Source of the DNA: JASSUD01 sp031963445
Lineage (GTDB): Bacteria; Pseudomonadota; Gammaproteobacteria; Burkholderiales; Burkholderiaceae
NCBI GenBank assembly: GCA_031963445.1
Contig: JASSUH010000001.1
Span: 2,542,001-2,606,000 of the forward strand
DNA: 64,000 nt
Reading direction: 5' to 3'
The notes under the pieces were generated by a model that ran no database searches, had not been told where the DNA came from, and saw only the letters and a program-made list of their open reading frames with translations. How positions within the stretch are numbered: position 1 is the first letter of the stretch; every line of letters starts with the position of its first letter. The translations under genes and the position numbers were made by a program. This document shows positions 15,854 through 25,141 of the stretch, piece by piece.

Positions 15854-17401
15854 CTAAAGATGAGTATTATCACTCGATAGCTGCAGATGTAATTGTGATT
15901 TCACATTGCTATCGTCACTCGCTTCTCGATCACGCCGTGCGGTAAGTGTAAGGCGAGCCAATTCTAGCTGCTGTAGATAATCAGGCGTGATATCACCGGT
16001 CACGTAGTGACCATCAAAGCATGACGCTTCAAAATGAGTCAACGCAGGGTTAAGGTCGCGCACTGCTTGTTGCATATCGGCGATATCTTGATATATCAGC
16101 AAGTCCGCACCGATTAGCGCCGCGACCTCTTCATCACTACGGCCATGTGCGACAAGCTCGCCGCGTGTTGGCATGTCAATCCCATACACATTAGGAAATT
16201 TAACGGGCGGCGCAGCAGAGGCAAAAAAGACTTTACGCGCACCAGCATGGCGTGCCATTTGTACAATTTCATTGCTGGTGGTACCACGCACAATCGAATC
16301 ATCAACAATCAGTACGTTACGCCCTTTAAATTCGGTGGACATCGCATTAAGTTTTTGACGCACTGATTTTTTCCGTACAGCTTGCCCCGGCATAATAAAA
16401 GTACGGCCAACATAGCGGTTCTTGAAAAAACCTTCGCGATATTCAATCCCTAGCTTGTTCGCCACTTGCAACGCAGCAGGTCGGCTCGAATCAGGAATTG
16501 GCATCACCACATCAATATCGCCCGCTGTCACCATACGGCCAATTTTTTGCGCCAAATAATCGCCCATGCGTAACCGCGCATCATAAACTGACACCTTATC
16601 TAGGCGTGAATCAGGCCGAGCTAAATAGACGTATTCAAAAATACAGGGGGCTAAGCTCGATTGCGCGGCACACTGACGGCTATAAAAATTGCCATCCAGG
16701 TCAACAAAAATGGCCTCGCCAGGCGCTACATCGCGTACAAACTCAAATCCAATCCCTTCTAGTGCAACTGATTCGGAAGCCACTATCCAATCTGTTCCTT
16801 GCGCGGTTTCCAGCTTACCAATACACAAAGGACGAATACCGAAGGGATCACGAAACGCCAACATCCCATAACCCGCGATTAACGCAACCACTGCGTACGA
16901 ACCTCGCGCACGTTGATGCAAATGCGCAACCGCTTTAAATAACGTATCTGGATCAAGCGAATAACCGGTATTGGCTATTTGTAGTTCATGCGCAAGGACA
17001 TTAAGTAAAACTTCAGTATCGGAATTAGTGTTGATATGACGGCGGTCAATTTTGAACATTTCGTTCTTCAATTCCGGGCCGTTAGTTAGATTGCCGTTGT
17101 GCGCAAAGATGATGCCGTAAGGTGCGTTTACATAAAATGGTTGCGCTTCTTCTTCGCTGCTCACTGACCCTGCTGTTGGATAACGAACCTGGCCTATGCC
17201 GCATGTGCCATTTAGGCTACGCATATTGCGTGTACGAAAAACATCGCGTACCAAACCATTAGCCTTGTGCATGTAAAAGGTATGGTGATCTACTGTGGCA
17301 ATGCCAGCCGCATCCTGGCCGCGATGCTGTAACAATAGCAGGCTATCGTAAATAAGCTGATTGACGGGTGATTGAGAAACCGCGCCTACAATGCCGCACA
17401 T
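15854..17401 (-). CDS. purF: Amidophosphoribosyltransferase
   Basis: 515 aa. It carries out the first committed step of purine synthesis, PRPP plus glutamine to phosphoribosylamine. The N-terminal Cys2 nucleophile is in MCGIVGAVS. The glutaminase motifs LLLQHRGQDAAGIAT and IFAHNGNLTN and the PRPP loop VLIVDDSIVRGTTSNEIV are clear. The flag-loop region GRTFIMPGQAVR is present. It lies in the cvpA-purF-metZ cluster. Its TAG stop (15854-15856) reads into AGAGCCTGTTC, the end of a dispersed repeat. Confidence 0.97.
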   Translation of the reverse strand: MCGIVGAVSQSPVNQLIYDSLLLLQHRGQDAAGIATVDHHTFYMHKANGLVRDVFRTRNMRSLNGTCGIGQVRYPTAGSVSSEEEAQPFYVNAPYGIIFAHNGNLTNGPELKNEMFKIDRRHINTNSDTEVLLNVLAHELQIANTGYSLDPDTLFKAVAHLHQRARGSYAVVALIAGYGMLAFRDPFGIRPLCIGKLETAQGTDWIVASESVALEGIGFEFVRDVAPGEAIFVDLDGNFYSRQCAAQSSLAPCIFEYVYLARPDSRLDKVSVYDARLRMGDYLAQKIGRMVTAGDIDVVMPIPDSSRPAALQVANKLGIEYREGFFKNRYVGRTFIMPGQAVRKKSVRQKLNAMSTEFKGRNVLIVDDSIVRGTTSNEIVQMARHAGARKVFFASAAPPVKFPNVYGIDMPTRGELVAHGRSDEEVAALIGADLLIYQDIADMQQAVRDLNPALTHFEASCFDGHYVTGDITPDYLQQLELARLTLTARRDREASDDSNVKSQLHLQLSSDNTHL

Positions 17402-17454
17402 GGCAAATCCTTTAAGAATTGAAGTTTAAAGACAGTATCTACGATACATTGCCA

Positions 17455-17572
17455 AAGAATCGTAGGTTGGGGTGACGAAGGAACCCCAACATGTACATCA
17501 ACAGGCCTCTATTGGGCCTTCTGAAGACTTAGAGCAGCCCCTTAGAAAGATCATGGACAGGTTCTACAGTTG
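17455..17572. repeat. Dispersed repeat, family B, between cvpA and purF
   Basis: Contains GTAGGTTGGGGTGACGAAGG, then GAACCCCAACATGTACATCA, and ends ATCATGGACAGGTTCTA. The last bases (CTA, 17564-17566) are the cvpA stop codon on the minus strand. Confidence 0.75.
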
Positions 17573-18127
17573 CTGCAACGCTCGTTTAGCAGCGTCGAGC
17601 CTTTTCCCGCTATCTAGCACCTCTTTTTTTGCAGCTGCGGGTAAACGCTCAGAAATTGCGCTCGGGAAAAGAGGTTCTAATACGGTTACACCCTTCTCCA
17701 CATAAGGTCGCAGCACTGCTTTACGCCAGAAAGGTTGTTTAGGTAAGTCGGTTAATTTAGCCAGCATAAATAACACAAGCACCAACAAAACGCCGCGCGC
17801 CATACCGAACAATGTGCCCAGCGAGCGATCTAAAGAACCCAAACCAACGGTGTGAGTCAGACGACTCAAGAGCGCGCTAAGTATGGCCCCAGTAATCATC
17901 ACAACGACGACCAGCACAGCGAAAGCTAGCAGCCACTGAGTCTTTGCTCCACCAGGCCAGTTCGATGGCAGATGAGGGGCAACCATATCTGCGTAATGCC
18001 AGGCAATAATAAAAGCTGCCACCCAGCCAATTAACGAAAAAATTTCAGCAACTAAGCCGCGCCATAATCCGAGCAGTGCAGAAAGCCCAATAATCAGCAG
18101 CACTGCATAATCAAAGCCAGTCAACAT
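17564..18127 (-). CDS. cvpA: CvpA family membrane protein
   Basis: 187 aa. Four hydrophobic segments: FDYAVLLIIGLSALLGLWRG near the start, then IGWVAAFIIAWHYADM, WLLAFAVLVVVVMITGAILS, and GMARGVLLVLVLFMLAKL. The first segment ends in the family's GLWRGLVAEIFSL signature. CvpA is an inner-membrane protein first linked to colicin V export, often upstream of purF as here, and involved in envelope stress tolerance. Its TAG stop is part of the following repeat. Confidence 0.93.
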   Translation of the reverse strand: MLTGFDYAVLLIIGLSALLGLWRGLVAEIFSLIGWVAAFIIAWHYADMVAPHLPSNWPGGAKTQWLLAFAVLVVVVMITGAILSALLSRLTHTVGLGSLDRSLGTLFGMARGVLLVLVLFMLAKLTDLPKQPFWRKAVLRPYVEKGVTVLEPLFPSAISERLPAAAKKEVLDSGKRLDAAKRALQQL

Positions 18128-18163
18128 CGTGTATTTTTACCCATCAATAATTTAGTGAGAGAA

Positions 18164-18522
18164 ACCAGTACAGCAAGGCGGCGCAAGAGCACTAGGGAAA
18201 GCCAAATATCTTAAGAGCCTGTTTAGGGTTTTCCTAGTGGCCTTGCGCCGCCGCAGACAGTACAACTAGTACGGCAAGGAGGCGCAAAGGCGCTAGGGAA
18301 AGCCAAATATCTTAAAGAACCTGTTTAGGCTTTTCCTAGTGGCCTTGCGCCGCCGCAGACAGTACAACTAGTACGGCAAGGAGGCGCAAAGGCGCTAGGG
18401 AAAGCCAAATATCTTAAAGAACCTGTTTAGGCTTTTCCTAGTGGCCTTGCGCCGCCGCAGACAGTACAAAACGTACGGCAAGGCGGCGCAAGGGCGCTAG
18501 GGAAAGCCTAAACAGGTTCTTA
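18164..18522. repeat. Tandem array of family A repeats (period about 102 bp)
   Basis: One partial and three near-identical units in direct tandem. Unit starts AGAGCCTGTTTAGG at 18214, AGAACCTGTTTAGG at 18316 and again at 18418, giving a 102-base period. The internal junctions all read GGGAAAGCCAAATATCTTA, and only the last unit keeps the intact right end CCTAAACAGGTTCTTAA, which supplies the T of the SPOR-protein stop codon. Each unit is itself palindromic, so this is not a CRISPR array. Confidence 0.92.
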
Positions 18523-19368
18523 ATTTTGTTGCACAGTTTGGGGTGCTTTATTAACCAAAGGAAAACCAGCTTCGCGCATCCGTTTCAGCGCAGCTTCTGC
18601 GCTAGCTCGGTCATTAAATGGCCCCGCGCGCACTAACCATAGCTCGCTGCGATTGCTTTGCTGCTTGCGCTCTACGTAAGCGGGCAGATTTGCTTGCTTT
18701 AAGCGCTTAACCCAGCTTTGCGCACGTTGCTCATCTGATAAAGCCATTAACTGTATGACAAAGCGACTGCCTCCGGTGTCAGCCTTGGAGGCTGGGCGAG
18801 ACGGAGGTTTAGGACTGCTTAATGGAGTCAAAGCGGGAGTCAAAGCGGGAGTCAAAGCAGAAGCCGAAGCGCTAGCGCTGATTGCAGGAGAGGTTGATGG
18901 TTGGCGTGCTGCAGCATTTTGACTAGCAGAGCTACCCTGTGCAGGCTGCTTATTAGCTGATTCTGGCGCAGCAGAGACGAATGCATTGCCCGCCTGCTTA
19001 GGTGCTTGCGGTATGTGAGTCACGCTACCTTCACAGATTGAGTTGTAACTTGCACCCAGCCCGCCTTGCGGACCTTCATTACAACTTTCAAAAAGACTTT
19101 TAGGAATTTGGATAGCAATGTCATCAGGCGCTGGCTTTGGCTGAGAATCTAACACCATTGGCAAAATCACAATGACTGCGACAATCAACACAAGCGCACC
19201 GATTAAACGGCGTCGTGCACGCTGTTTTTCTGGAAGCATTGGATCAAGTAAAGCATCTTGGGGGGCGCCTGGCCCATCATTAGATACCCTATCGGCAGAG
19301 CTTGAACGCTGACGAGATGCGCGCTTGTCACGCTTATCTTCTTTACTGCCAAATGAAAATAATCCCAT
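18520..19368 (-). CDS. SPOR domain cell-division/peptidoglycan-binding protein (DedD/FtsN-like)
   Basis: 282 aa. Layout: a charged cytoplasmic N-terminus (DKRDKRASRQRSSSADR), one membrane helix (RRLIGALVLIVAVIVILPMV, about residues 53-72), a long Ala/Ser/Pro-rich periplasmic linker with three copies of ALTP, and a C-terminal SPOR domain (RFVIQLMALSDEQRAQSWVK to about residue 275). SPOR domains bind denuded glycan strands at the septum. It lies between folC and cvpA, the usual place of this gene in Burkholderia. Its TAA stop abuts the tandem repeat array. Confidence 0.9.
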   Translation of the reverse strand: MGLFSFGSKEDKRDKRASRQRSSSADRVSNDGPGAPQDALLDPMLPEKQRARRRLIGALVLIVAVIVILPMVLDSQPKPAPDDIAIQIPKSLFESCNEGPQGGLGASYNSICEGSVTHIPQAPKQAGNAFVSAAPESANKQPAQGSSASQNAAARQPSTSPAISASASASALTPALTPALTPLSSPKPPSRPASKADTGGSRFVIQLMALSDEQRAQSWVKRLKQANLPAYVERKQQSNRSELWLVRAGPFNDRASAEAALKRMREAGFPLVNKAPQTVQQN

Positions 19369-19458
19369 AAGCCGTTCAGCCAGTTGCTGTAGATGATAAA
19401 AACACTAGATATTTAGCGCGAGAAATCTGTTCCAAGGAAACCTAAACCACTAATTTCA

Positions 19459-20775
19459 TTAGAACCTGTTTAGGGCAGCTGCTATACCCGCTACCGTATA
19501 GAAAGATCCAAAGACCAGGATTCTATCATTTTCAGATGCTCGCTCTAGCGCATTTTCATAGGCCAGGGTTGGCGTTGTAAAGCATTGCACGCTCTTTAAC
19601 GCATCGCCCTCGTGCTGATCGTTAACTCCTGCAGCCCTTAACAGCGCTTGTACCGACTGTGCTTTAGCCGCACGTGGCGCAGGTAAGTCTGTAAGACACC
19701 AATGATCAATCTCGTCTTTCATTGCATTGATGATCTGCGTGACATCCTTATCTTCCATTACCCCGAACACCGCATACGTATAACGGAAAAACCCCATCTG
19801 ACTGAGATTATGTTTAAGCGTCGCAGCAGCATGCGGGTTATGCGCAACATCCAAGATCACGGTAGGTCGGCCTGGCAGTACTTGAAAACGAGCTGGCAGA
19901 GCTACCCTTGCCAAACCCAAACGAATATCCTGGGCAGATACCGGTAACTGATTGCGCAACGCTTCAAGCGCGGCTAACGCCGCTGAAGCATTCAACAACT
20001 GATTCGCTCCTCGCAGAGCTGGATACGCCAGCGCTGGGCGCGTCAGGGTACGTCCGGCGTAGCTCCACTGTTGACGTTCATTGCCTTTGTCAGCAGCAAA
20101 ATTAAAATCACGGCCCACTAGCCATAAATCCGCACCAATTTGCTGTGCCTGATCAAGCAGCGTAGCGGGTGGTAATGGATCGCTACAAATCGCTGGCTTA
20201 CCTGGACGGAAAATACCCGCTTTCTCGAAAGCAATTTTTTCGCGTGTATCGCCGAGGTAAGCAGCATGATCGATATCAATACTGGTCACTATCGCGCAAT
20301 CGGTATCAATCACATTCATCGCATCAAGACGCCCGCCCAGCCCTACTTCTAGAATCACCACATCAAGGCTATTCGCAGCAAACCAATCCAAAATGGCTAA
20401 CGTAGTAAATTCAAAATAAGTGAGCGAGATAGGTTCAGCCAAACTCAAACGAGCACGTTCTACTGCTTCAAAATGCGGCAGCAACTCTGCATCAAGGGCT
20501 AACTTACCCTGTATCCGGGCACGTTCATTAAACGTAAGTAAATGGGGTGAAGTGTGACAACCAACGCGGTACCCCGCCTGCTGCAAAATCGATTCTAATA
20601 AAGCACAGGTCGAACCTTTACCATTCGTCCCTCCGACTGTAATTACTGGACATTTAAAACTCAGCCCCAACGCCTCTTTAACTTCGCGTATACGCGTAAG
20701 CCCCATATCAATGGTAACGGGATGAGCAGTTTCAAGGTGAGTAAGCCAATCAGTGAGCGTAGAGAAGGTTGGCAT
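19459..20775 (-). CDS. folC: Dihydrofolate synthase / folylpolyglutamate synthase
   Basis: 438 aa from ATG 20775, where the family start MPTFSTLTDWL appears. A 29-residue upstream extension is open but not family-like. It adds glutamate to dihydropteroate and folates. The ATP loop VGGTNGKGSTCALLES, the MurD-like signature HTSPHLLTFNERARI and VILDVAHNPHAA are clear. The last four residues LNRF and the TAA stop (19459-19461) are encoded by a repeat end (CCTAAACAGGTTCTAA), so the natural C-terminus has been replaced or trimmed. In the accD-folC-SPOR-cvpA-purF cluster. Confidence 0.95.
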   Translation of the reverse strand: MPTFSTLTDWLTHLETAHPVTIDMGLTRIREVKEALGLSFKCPVITVGGTNGKGSTCALLESILQQAGYRVGCHTSPHLLTFNERARIQGKLALDAELLPHFEAVERARLSLAEPISLTYFEFTTLAILDWFAANSLDVVILEVGLGGRLDAMNVIDTDCAIVTSIDIDHAAYLGDTREKIAFEKAGIFRPGKPAICSDPLPPATLLDQAQQIGADLWLVGRDFNFAADKGNERQQWSYAGRTLTRPALAYPALRGANQLLNASAALAALEALRNQLPVSAQDIRLGLARVALPARFQVLPGRPTVILDVAHNPHAAATLKHNLSQMGFFRYTYAVFGVMEDKDVTQIINAMKDEIDHWCLTDLPAPRAAKAQSVQALLRAAGVNDQHEGDALKSVQCFTTPTLAYENALERASENDRILVFGSFYTVAGIAAALNRF

Positions 20776-20884
20776 GATGAGAGTTGTTTGGGAGAAGGTG
20801 CGAGGAATAATTTTTAGATAGTCAATGAAAGCAGATGGCAGTAGCAATGTACTGCCATGCAATATATCGTTGCCTGCGGGCTTT

Positions 20885-21760
20885 TTAAGCCACTGCCTCC
20901 GCTGGCTGCCGCGTTAGCAATGCGATTAATTGGGCGATTTCATCGCGTAGTTTGCGGCGATCAACGATCATATCAATCGCACCTTTTTTCAGTAAAAATT
21001 CAGAACGCTGAAAGCCTTCTGGTAATTTCTCGCGCACGGTTTGTTCAATCACGCGTGGGCCAGCAAAGCCAATTAAGGCCTTAGGTTCAGCAATCACTAC
21101 GTCACCTAGAAAAGCAAAGCTCGCCGATACACCGCCCATCGTCGGGTCAGTCAAGACTGAGATAAACGGCAGCTTAGCCTCAGAAAGCTTGGTCAGCATC
21201 GCGGTGGTTTTTGCCATCTGCATTAAGGACAGCAAGCTTTCCTGCATACGCGCCCCCCCTGAGGCGGCAATACAAACAAACGGCACGCGCTCCGCCAGCG
21301 CTACTTGTGCGCCACGCACAAAGCGCTCCCCTACCACTGAACCCATTGAGCCACCCATAAAAGAAAACTCAAAGCAAGCCACGACTACTGGCAGCGCATG
21401 AATTGCGCCACCCATCACAATTAATGCATCCGTCTCACCACTAGTTTCCGTAGCTTCTTTAAGACGCTCTGTATATTTGCGGCTATCTTTAAATTTGAGT
21501 GGGTCGATCGAAACGATTTCTTGGCCTATTTCGTAGCGCCCTTCGCTATCGAGCAAGTTATCCAATCGTTCACGCGGCCCCATACGCATATGATGGTCGC
21601 ACTTTGGACAAACATGCTGATTGCTTTGCAGATCATTGCGATACAGCACTGCTTCACAGGCTGGACATTTAATCCATAGCCCTTCTGGCACACCTTTGCG
21701 GCGCGCAGGATCAGTCTTCTGTTTAATCTTCGGGGGCAGGAGTTTTTCAAACCAGCTCAT
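20885..21760 (-). CDS. accD: Acetyl-CoA carboxylase carboxyltransferase, beta subunit
   Basis: 291 aa. It has an N-terminal zinc ribbon with Cys32, Cys35, Cys51 and Cys54 (KCPACEAVLY, HVCPKCDHHM) followed by the crotonase-fold carboxyltransferase domain (FMGGSMGSVVGERFVRG, SGGARMQESLLSLMQMAKT, DPTMGGVSASFAFLGD). With AccA it transfers the carboxyl group to acetyl-CoA to make malonyl-CoA for fatty acids. Full length. It sits between trpA and folC, the standard order. Confidence 0.97.
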   Translation of the reverse strand: MSWFEKLLPPKIKQKTDPARRKGVPEGLWIKCPACEAVLYRNDLQSNQHVCPKCDHHMRMGPRERLDNLLDSEGRYEIGQEIVSIDPLKFKDSRKYTERLKEATETSGETDALIVMGGAIHALPVVVACFEFSFMGGSMGSVVGERFVRGAQVALAERVPFVCIAASGGARMQESLLSLMQMAKTTAMLTKLSEAKLPFISVLTDPTMGGVSASFAFLGDVVIAEPKALIGFAGPRVIEQTVREKLPEGFQRSEFLLKKGAIDMIVDRRKLRDEIAQLIALLTRQPAEAVA

Positions 21761-21814
21761 AGCTGTCCTCGTGTCAGGTATTCGTAGAATGCAACGTTGA
21801 TACAGCCTAGCAAT

Positions 21815-22636
21815 TCAAGGAGCCTCGGCTGGCTGCTGGGGTATATCCAACGCGTGTCGTATTTCGGCAAGAAAAAAAGTTAGCGATTGTATCGCTTTCT
21901 CAGACTCGACTTCTTCAAGTCGTTGTACAAGCGCACTACCGATAACCACCGCATCCGCTACCTCGCCCACCGCACGGGCCGTTGCCGCATCACGAATGCC
22001 AAAACCTACGGCCACTGGCAACGAAGTTTCACGCTTAATGCTAGGTATTTTTTCTGCAATGCTGACCACATCAAGTGCGGCTGAACCCGTTACCCCTTTG
22101 AGTGAGACATAGTATAGATAGCCACTGGCTAAACGTGCTACTGCGGCAATTCGCTGTGCATCAGAAGTTGGCGCTAGGAGAAAGATAGGGTCGATGCCGC
22201 GTGCACGCAGCTGTGCTGCGAACTCTACGGATTCTTCAGGCGGGTAATCGACCACCAATACACCATCCACTCCTGCTTCATGAGCAGCAGTAACAAAGTG
22301 CTCAACTCCCATACGCTCGATTGGGTTCGCATATCCCATCAGCACAATTGGCGTGACCTGATTGCTTTGTCGGAAAGTGCGTACATCGTCCAATACTTTT
22401 CTAAGCGTTATACCGTTAGCTAACGCACGCACATAAGCACGTTGAATCACTGGACCATCTGCCATCGGATCCGAAAAAGGCACACCTAATTCGATCACAT
22501 CAGCACCGGCAGACACCAGCGCATGCAGATAATCGACCGTTTTAGAAGGTTCAGGATCGCCCGCTACCAGAAAAGGAATTAATCCCTTACGTTGCTGTGC
22601 TGCAAGCGCTGCGAAGGTCGATTGAATACGCGACAT
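21815..22636 (-). CDS. trpA: Tryptophan synthase alpha chain
   Basis: 273 aa. It cleaves indole-glycerol phosphate to indole and passes it to TrpB. The catalytic Glu is in DVIELGVPFSDPMADGP, with the second acid near VDGVLVVDYPPEES and the phosphate loop VGFGIRDAATA. Length normal. It is downstream of trpB, but a family A repeat fills the gap. The gap to accD is 54 bases. Confidence 0.96.
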   Translation of the reverse strand: MSRIQSTFAALAAQQRKGLIPFLVAGDPEPSKTVDYLHALVSAGADVIELGVPFSDPMADGPVIQRAYVRALANGITLRKVLDDVRTFRQSNQVTPIVLMGYANPIERMGVEHFVTAAHEAGVDGVLVVDYPPEESVEFAAQLRARGIDPIFLLAPTSDAQRIAAVARLASGYLYYVSLKGVTGSAALDVVSIAEKIPSIKRETSLPVAVGFGIRDAATARAVGEVADAVVIGSALVQRLEEVESEKAIQSLTFFLAEIRHALDIPQQPAEAP

Positions 22637-22680
22637 AAAATTTTCTGCTTAGAACGAAGTTTGATTGATTGGAAAGTGAC

Positions 22681-22780
22681 TAAGAGCCTGTTTAGGGTTT
22701 CCCTAGCGCCCTTGCGCCGCCTTGCCGTACGTTTTCTGCGGCGGCGCAAGACCACTAGGAAAACCCTAAACAGGTTCTAA
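22681..22780. repeat. Family A repeat between trpB and trpA
   Basis: About 100 bp from TAAGAGCCTGTTTAGGG to CCCTAAACAGGTTCTAA. The right end encodes, on the minus strand, the last residues Leu-Glu-Pro-Val and the TAG stop of trpB. The central spacer is shorter than in other copies (GTACGTTTTCTGCG). Confidence 0.88.
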
Positions 22781-23965
22781 GAGACCAGAGCGTTCAGCTA
22801 CCGTGTGCATATCCTTATCACCCCGACCAGATAAATTCACTAACAACACTTTATCCGGCGTAAGCGTTGGCGCGAGTTTAATCGCGTAAGCGAGAGCATG
22901 ACTTGATTCGAGGGCGGGGATAATACCTTCAATGCGGCAACATTCGTGAAAGGCTTGCAATGCTTCTTCATCATTAATCGCCACATATTGCGCACGGCCT
23001 GCATCTTTGAGCCAAGCATGCTCAGGGCCGACGCCTGGGTAATCAAGTCCAGCTGAGACAGAATGCGTATTGAGGATTTGTCCATCCTGATCTTGCAATA
23101 AATAGGTGCGATTACCATGCAAAACACCCGGCGCGCCCGCTATTAATGAAGCTGCGTGCCGATCTGTATCAAGCCCATCGCCGGCTGCTTCAACGCCAAT
23201 CAATTGCACTTGTTTATCGTCTAAATAGGGGTAAAAAATACCCATTGCATTAGAACCGCCACCGACACAGGCAATCACCGCATCTGGCTGGCGACCAATC
23301 ATTGCTGGCATTTGGACTTTGCATTCATCCCCGATCACGCGCTGAAAATCACGCACCATCATCGGGTAGGGATGAGGGCCCGCCACCGTACCAATGATGT
23401 AAAAAGTATCGTCGACATGAGCCACCCAATCACGCAATGCTTCATTCAATGCATCCTTCAGCGTTTGTGTGCCTGAGGCAACCGGTTCAACCTGCGCACC
23501 GAGTAATTTCATCCGATAAACATTGGCCTCTTGGCGGCGCATATCTTCGGCCCCCATATAGACCACGCATTGCATGCCAAAGCGCGCAGCAATCGTGGCC
23601 GTTGCGACCCCATGCTGCCCTGCCCCAGTTTCTGCAATCACCCGCGGCTTACGCATGCGTCGCGCTAACAGCGCCTGGCCAACCACATTGTTTATTTTGT
23701 GTGCGCCCGTATGATTCAGATCTTCACGTTTAAGATAAATTTGCGCCCCGCCAAGCTTTTCACTCAGACGCTGCGCATGATAGATCGGCGAAGGACGACC
23801 TACAAAATGCTTAAGTTCATGCTGATATTCAGCAATAAAAGCAGGATCGTTACAATACTTCGCATAAGCCTCGCGCAACTCATTCAGCGCATAAACTAAT
23901 GTTTCAGCGACGAACACACCGCCATAAATACCGAAATGACCCTTGTTATCAGGTAAGTTATACAT
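22766..23965 (-). CDS. trpB: Tryptophan synthase beta chain
   Basis: 399 aa from ATG 23965 (MYNLPDNKGHFGIYGG), preceded by GAGAAAGAAG. A TTG-started extension of six residues is rejected. It joins indole and serine to tryptophan with PLP. The PLP Lys is in LNHTGAHKINNVVG, the phosphate-binding loop is CVGGGSNAMGIF, and the C-terminal LSGRGDKDMHTV is complete. The final residues LEPV and the stop derive from the adjoining repeat. Three ompW-like genes separate it from trpF, its usual neighbour. Confidence 0.96.
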   Translation of the reverse strand: MYNLPDNKGHFGIYGGVFVAETLVYALNELREAYAKYCNDPAFIAEYQHELKHFVGRPSPIYHAQRLSEKLGGAQIYLKREDLNHTGAHKINNVVGQALLARRMRKPRVIAETGAGQHGVATATIAARFGMQCVVYMGAEDMRRQEANVYRMKLLGAQVEPVASGTQTLKDALNEALRDWVAHVDDTFYIIGTVAGPHPYPMMVRDFQRVIGDECKVQMPAMIGRQPDAVIACVGGGSNAMGIFYPYLDDKQVQLIGVEAAGDGLDTDRHAASLIAGAPGVLHGNRTYLLQDQDGQILNTHSVSAGLDYPGVGPEHAWLKDAGRAQYVAINDEEALQAFHECCRIEGIIPALESSHALAYAIKLAPTLTPDKVLLVNLSGRGDKDMHTVAERSGLLEPV

Positions 23966-24083
23966 TGACTTCTTTCTCACCAAACTATTTAAAAAATTAA
24001 CGCCTTATCTATGTATGCGGCATTTATCTGCAGTTTCATGCCGCATCATTTAAGCGATTACTCTTACTATAACTTAGCTCTGT

Positions 24084-24312
24084 CTAGTCGTTAGCTAAAT
24101 GATGCTGCTCATCAATATTACGCTGGCTTGCTTCTATCCTTCTTATTCCAATAAGAGTGAACTCATTGTCCATATCATCAGGCTGTACGACCTCTTCGAT
24201 TAAATCAAAATTACAACACCTGCCCAAGATCACCGAGAAATTTCTTATCTAAAAACATTAGAATTCGATTCTTAAGTTCAAAAATCTCAGTGCCTACCCT
24301 TAGCAAGGTCAT
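24084..24312 (-). pseudogene. Possible small frameshifted gene remnant, unrecognised
   Basis: On the minus strand, ATG at 24312 opens MTLLRVGTEIFELKNRILMF and continues DKKFLGDLGQVL to a TAA. A second frame then carries on with coding-like sequence (NFDLIEEVVQPDDMDNEF, TLIGIRRIEASQRNIDEQHH) to a TAG at 24084. One frameshift would join them into about 75 residues. I do not recognise the product. Chance open frames of this length are possible. The rest of 23966-24359 shows no gene. Confidence 0.3.
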
Positions 24313-24359
24313 GCCGTAGGGCAATCACTACAATCGTTCAACAAGATAAAGGAAGATTA

Positions 24360-25076
24360 ATGAAGTTCAGAGATATTTTTGTCATAGTTGCCGTTTTGAG
24401 TGGCACCGCAGCGGTGCAGGCGCAATCAGCTGGCAACTTCATTTTAAGCGGTGGCTGGAATCATTTTAGAACGCAAAGTGGTAATCAACCTATTGGCGAC
24501 ACAACCTTAAAGGGCGGATACCGCGACTCTTACGATGATAAACTGACTCTCAGTGATGCAGATGCTTTTAGCCTGACTGGCACTTATTTTTTTACCGACC
24601 ATATAGCTGGCGAGTTAGCTCTGACCACACCAGCACGTTTTGATGGAGATGGCGTAAGTACCAGGGAAACTCATGCTAGCCTTTCCAAGCTACGCCAAAA
24701 GAATGCTTCACTCTTGCTGAAATATTATTTCTTCGACGCGCAAGAAAAATTGCGCCCCTATGTTGGCGTTGGCATAAGTCGAGTTTGGTTTGATAACCAG
24801 CATGCCAAGGACAACGACTTTGGCTTAGTTACGACCTACCAAACTTCTTTCAAAAATAAATGGGCTCCCATTTTAAATGGTGGACTATCGTATCAATTCA
24901 ACAAAAACTGGGTAGGTGGCTTATCCATTTCCTATATGCCTCTCACAACCACTGCTACGACAAATAGCGTGGCTACCAGCCCCCTCAATCCAGAGAAGCC
25001 ATTCCGCTTTGAGAATAAAACACAGATTAAATTGAATCCTGTGATAACCCAATTAAGCATTGGCTATCGTTTCTAA
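24360..25076 (+). CDS. OmpW family outer-membrane protein, copy 1
   Basis: 238 aa. It has a signal peptide ending VQAQSAG (about residue 24), then an eight-stranded beta-barrel pattern: GNFILSGGWNHFRT, FSLTGTYFFTDHIAGELAL, SLLLKYYFFDAQEKLRPYVG, APILNGGLSYQFNKNWVGGL, and a C-terminal strand ending in Phe (QLSIGYRF), as required for BAM assembly. OmpW proteins are small barrels thought to let small hydrophobic molecules pass. It is the first of three tandem paralogues, each with its own AGGAAGAT-type ribosome binding site, inserted between trpB and trpF. Confidence 0.9.
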   Translation: MKFRDIFVIVAVLSGTAAVQAQSAGNFILSGGWNHFRTQSGNQPIGDTTLKGGYRDSYDDKLTLSDADAFSLTGTYFFTDHIAGELALTTPARFDGDGVSTRETHASLSKLRQKNASLLLKYYFFDAQEKLRPYVGVGISRVWFDNQHAKDNDFGLVTTYQTSFKNKWAPILNGGLSYQFNKNWVGGLSISYMPLTTTATTNSVATSPLNPEKPFRFENKTQIKLNPVITQLSIGYRF

Positions 25077-25141
25077 TACGATGTGACTGCGTCGTACGTA
25101 CGACAAGCCCTATAATTGTTAACTCAAGGAGAGGAAGATCA

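Noticed and set aside
18164..18522. CRISPR-like regular spacing
   Set aside because: Units are 102 bp, each palindromic, with no unique spacers. It is a tandem MITE-like repeat array.
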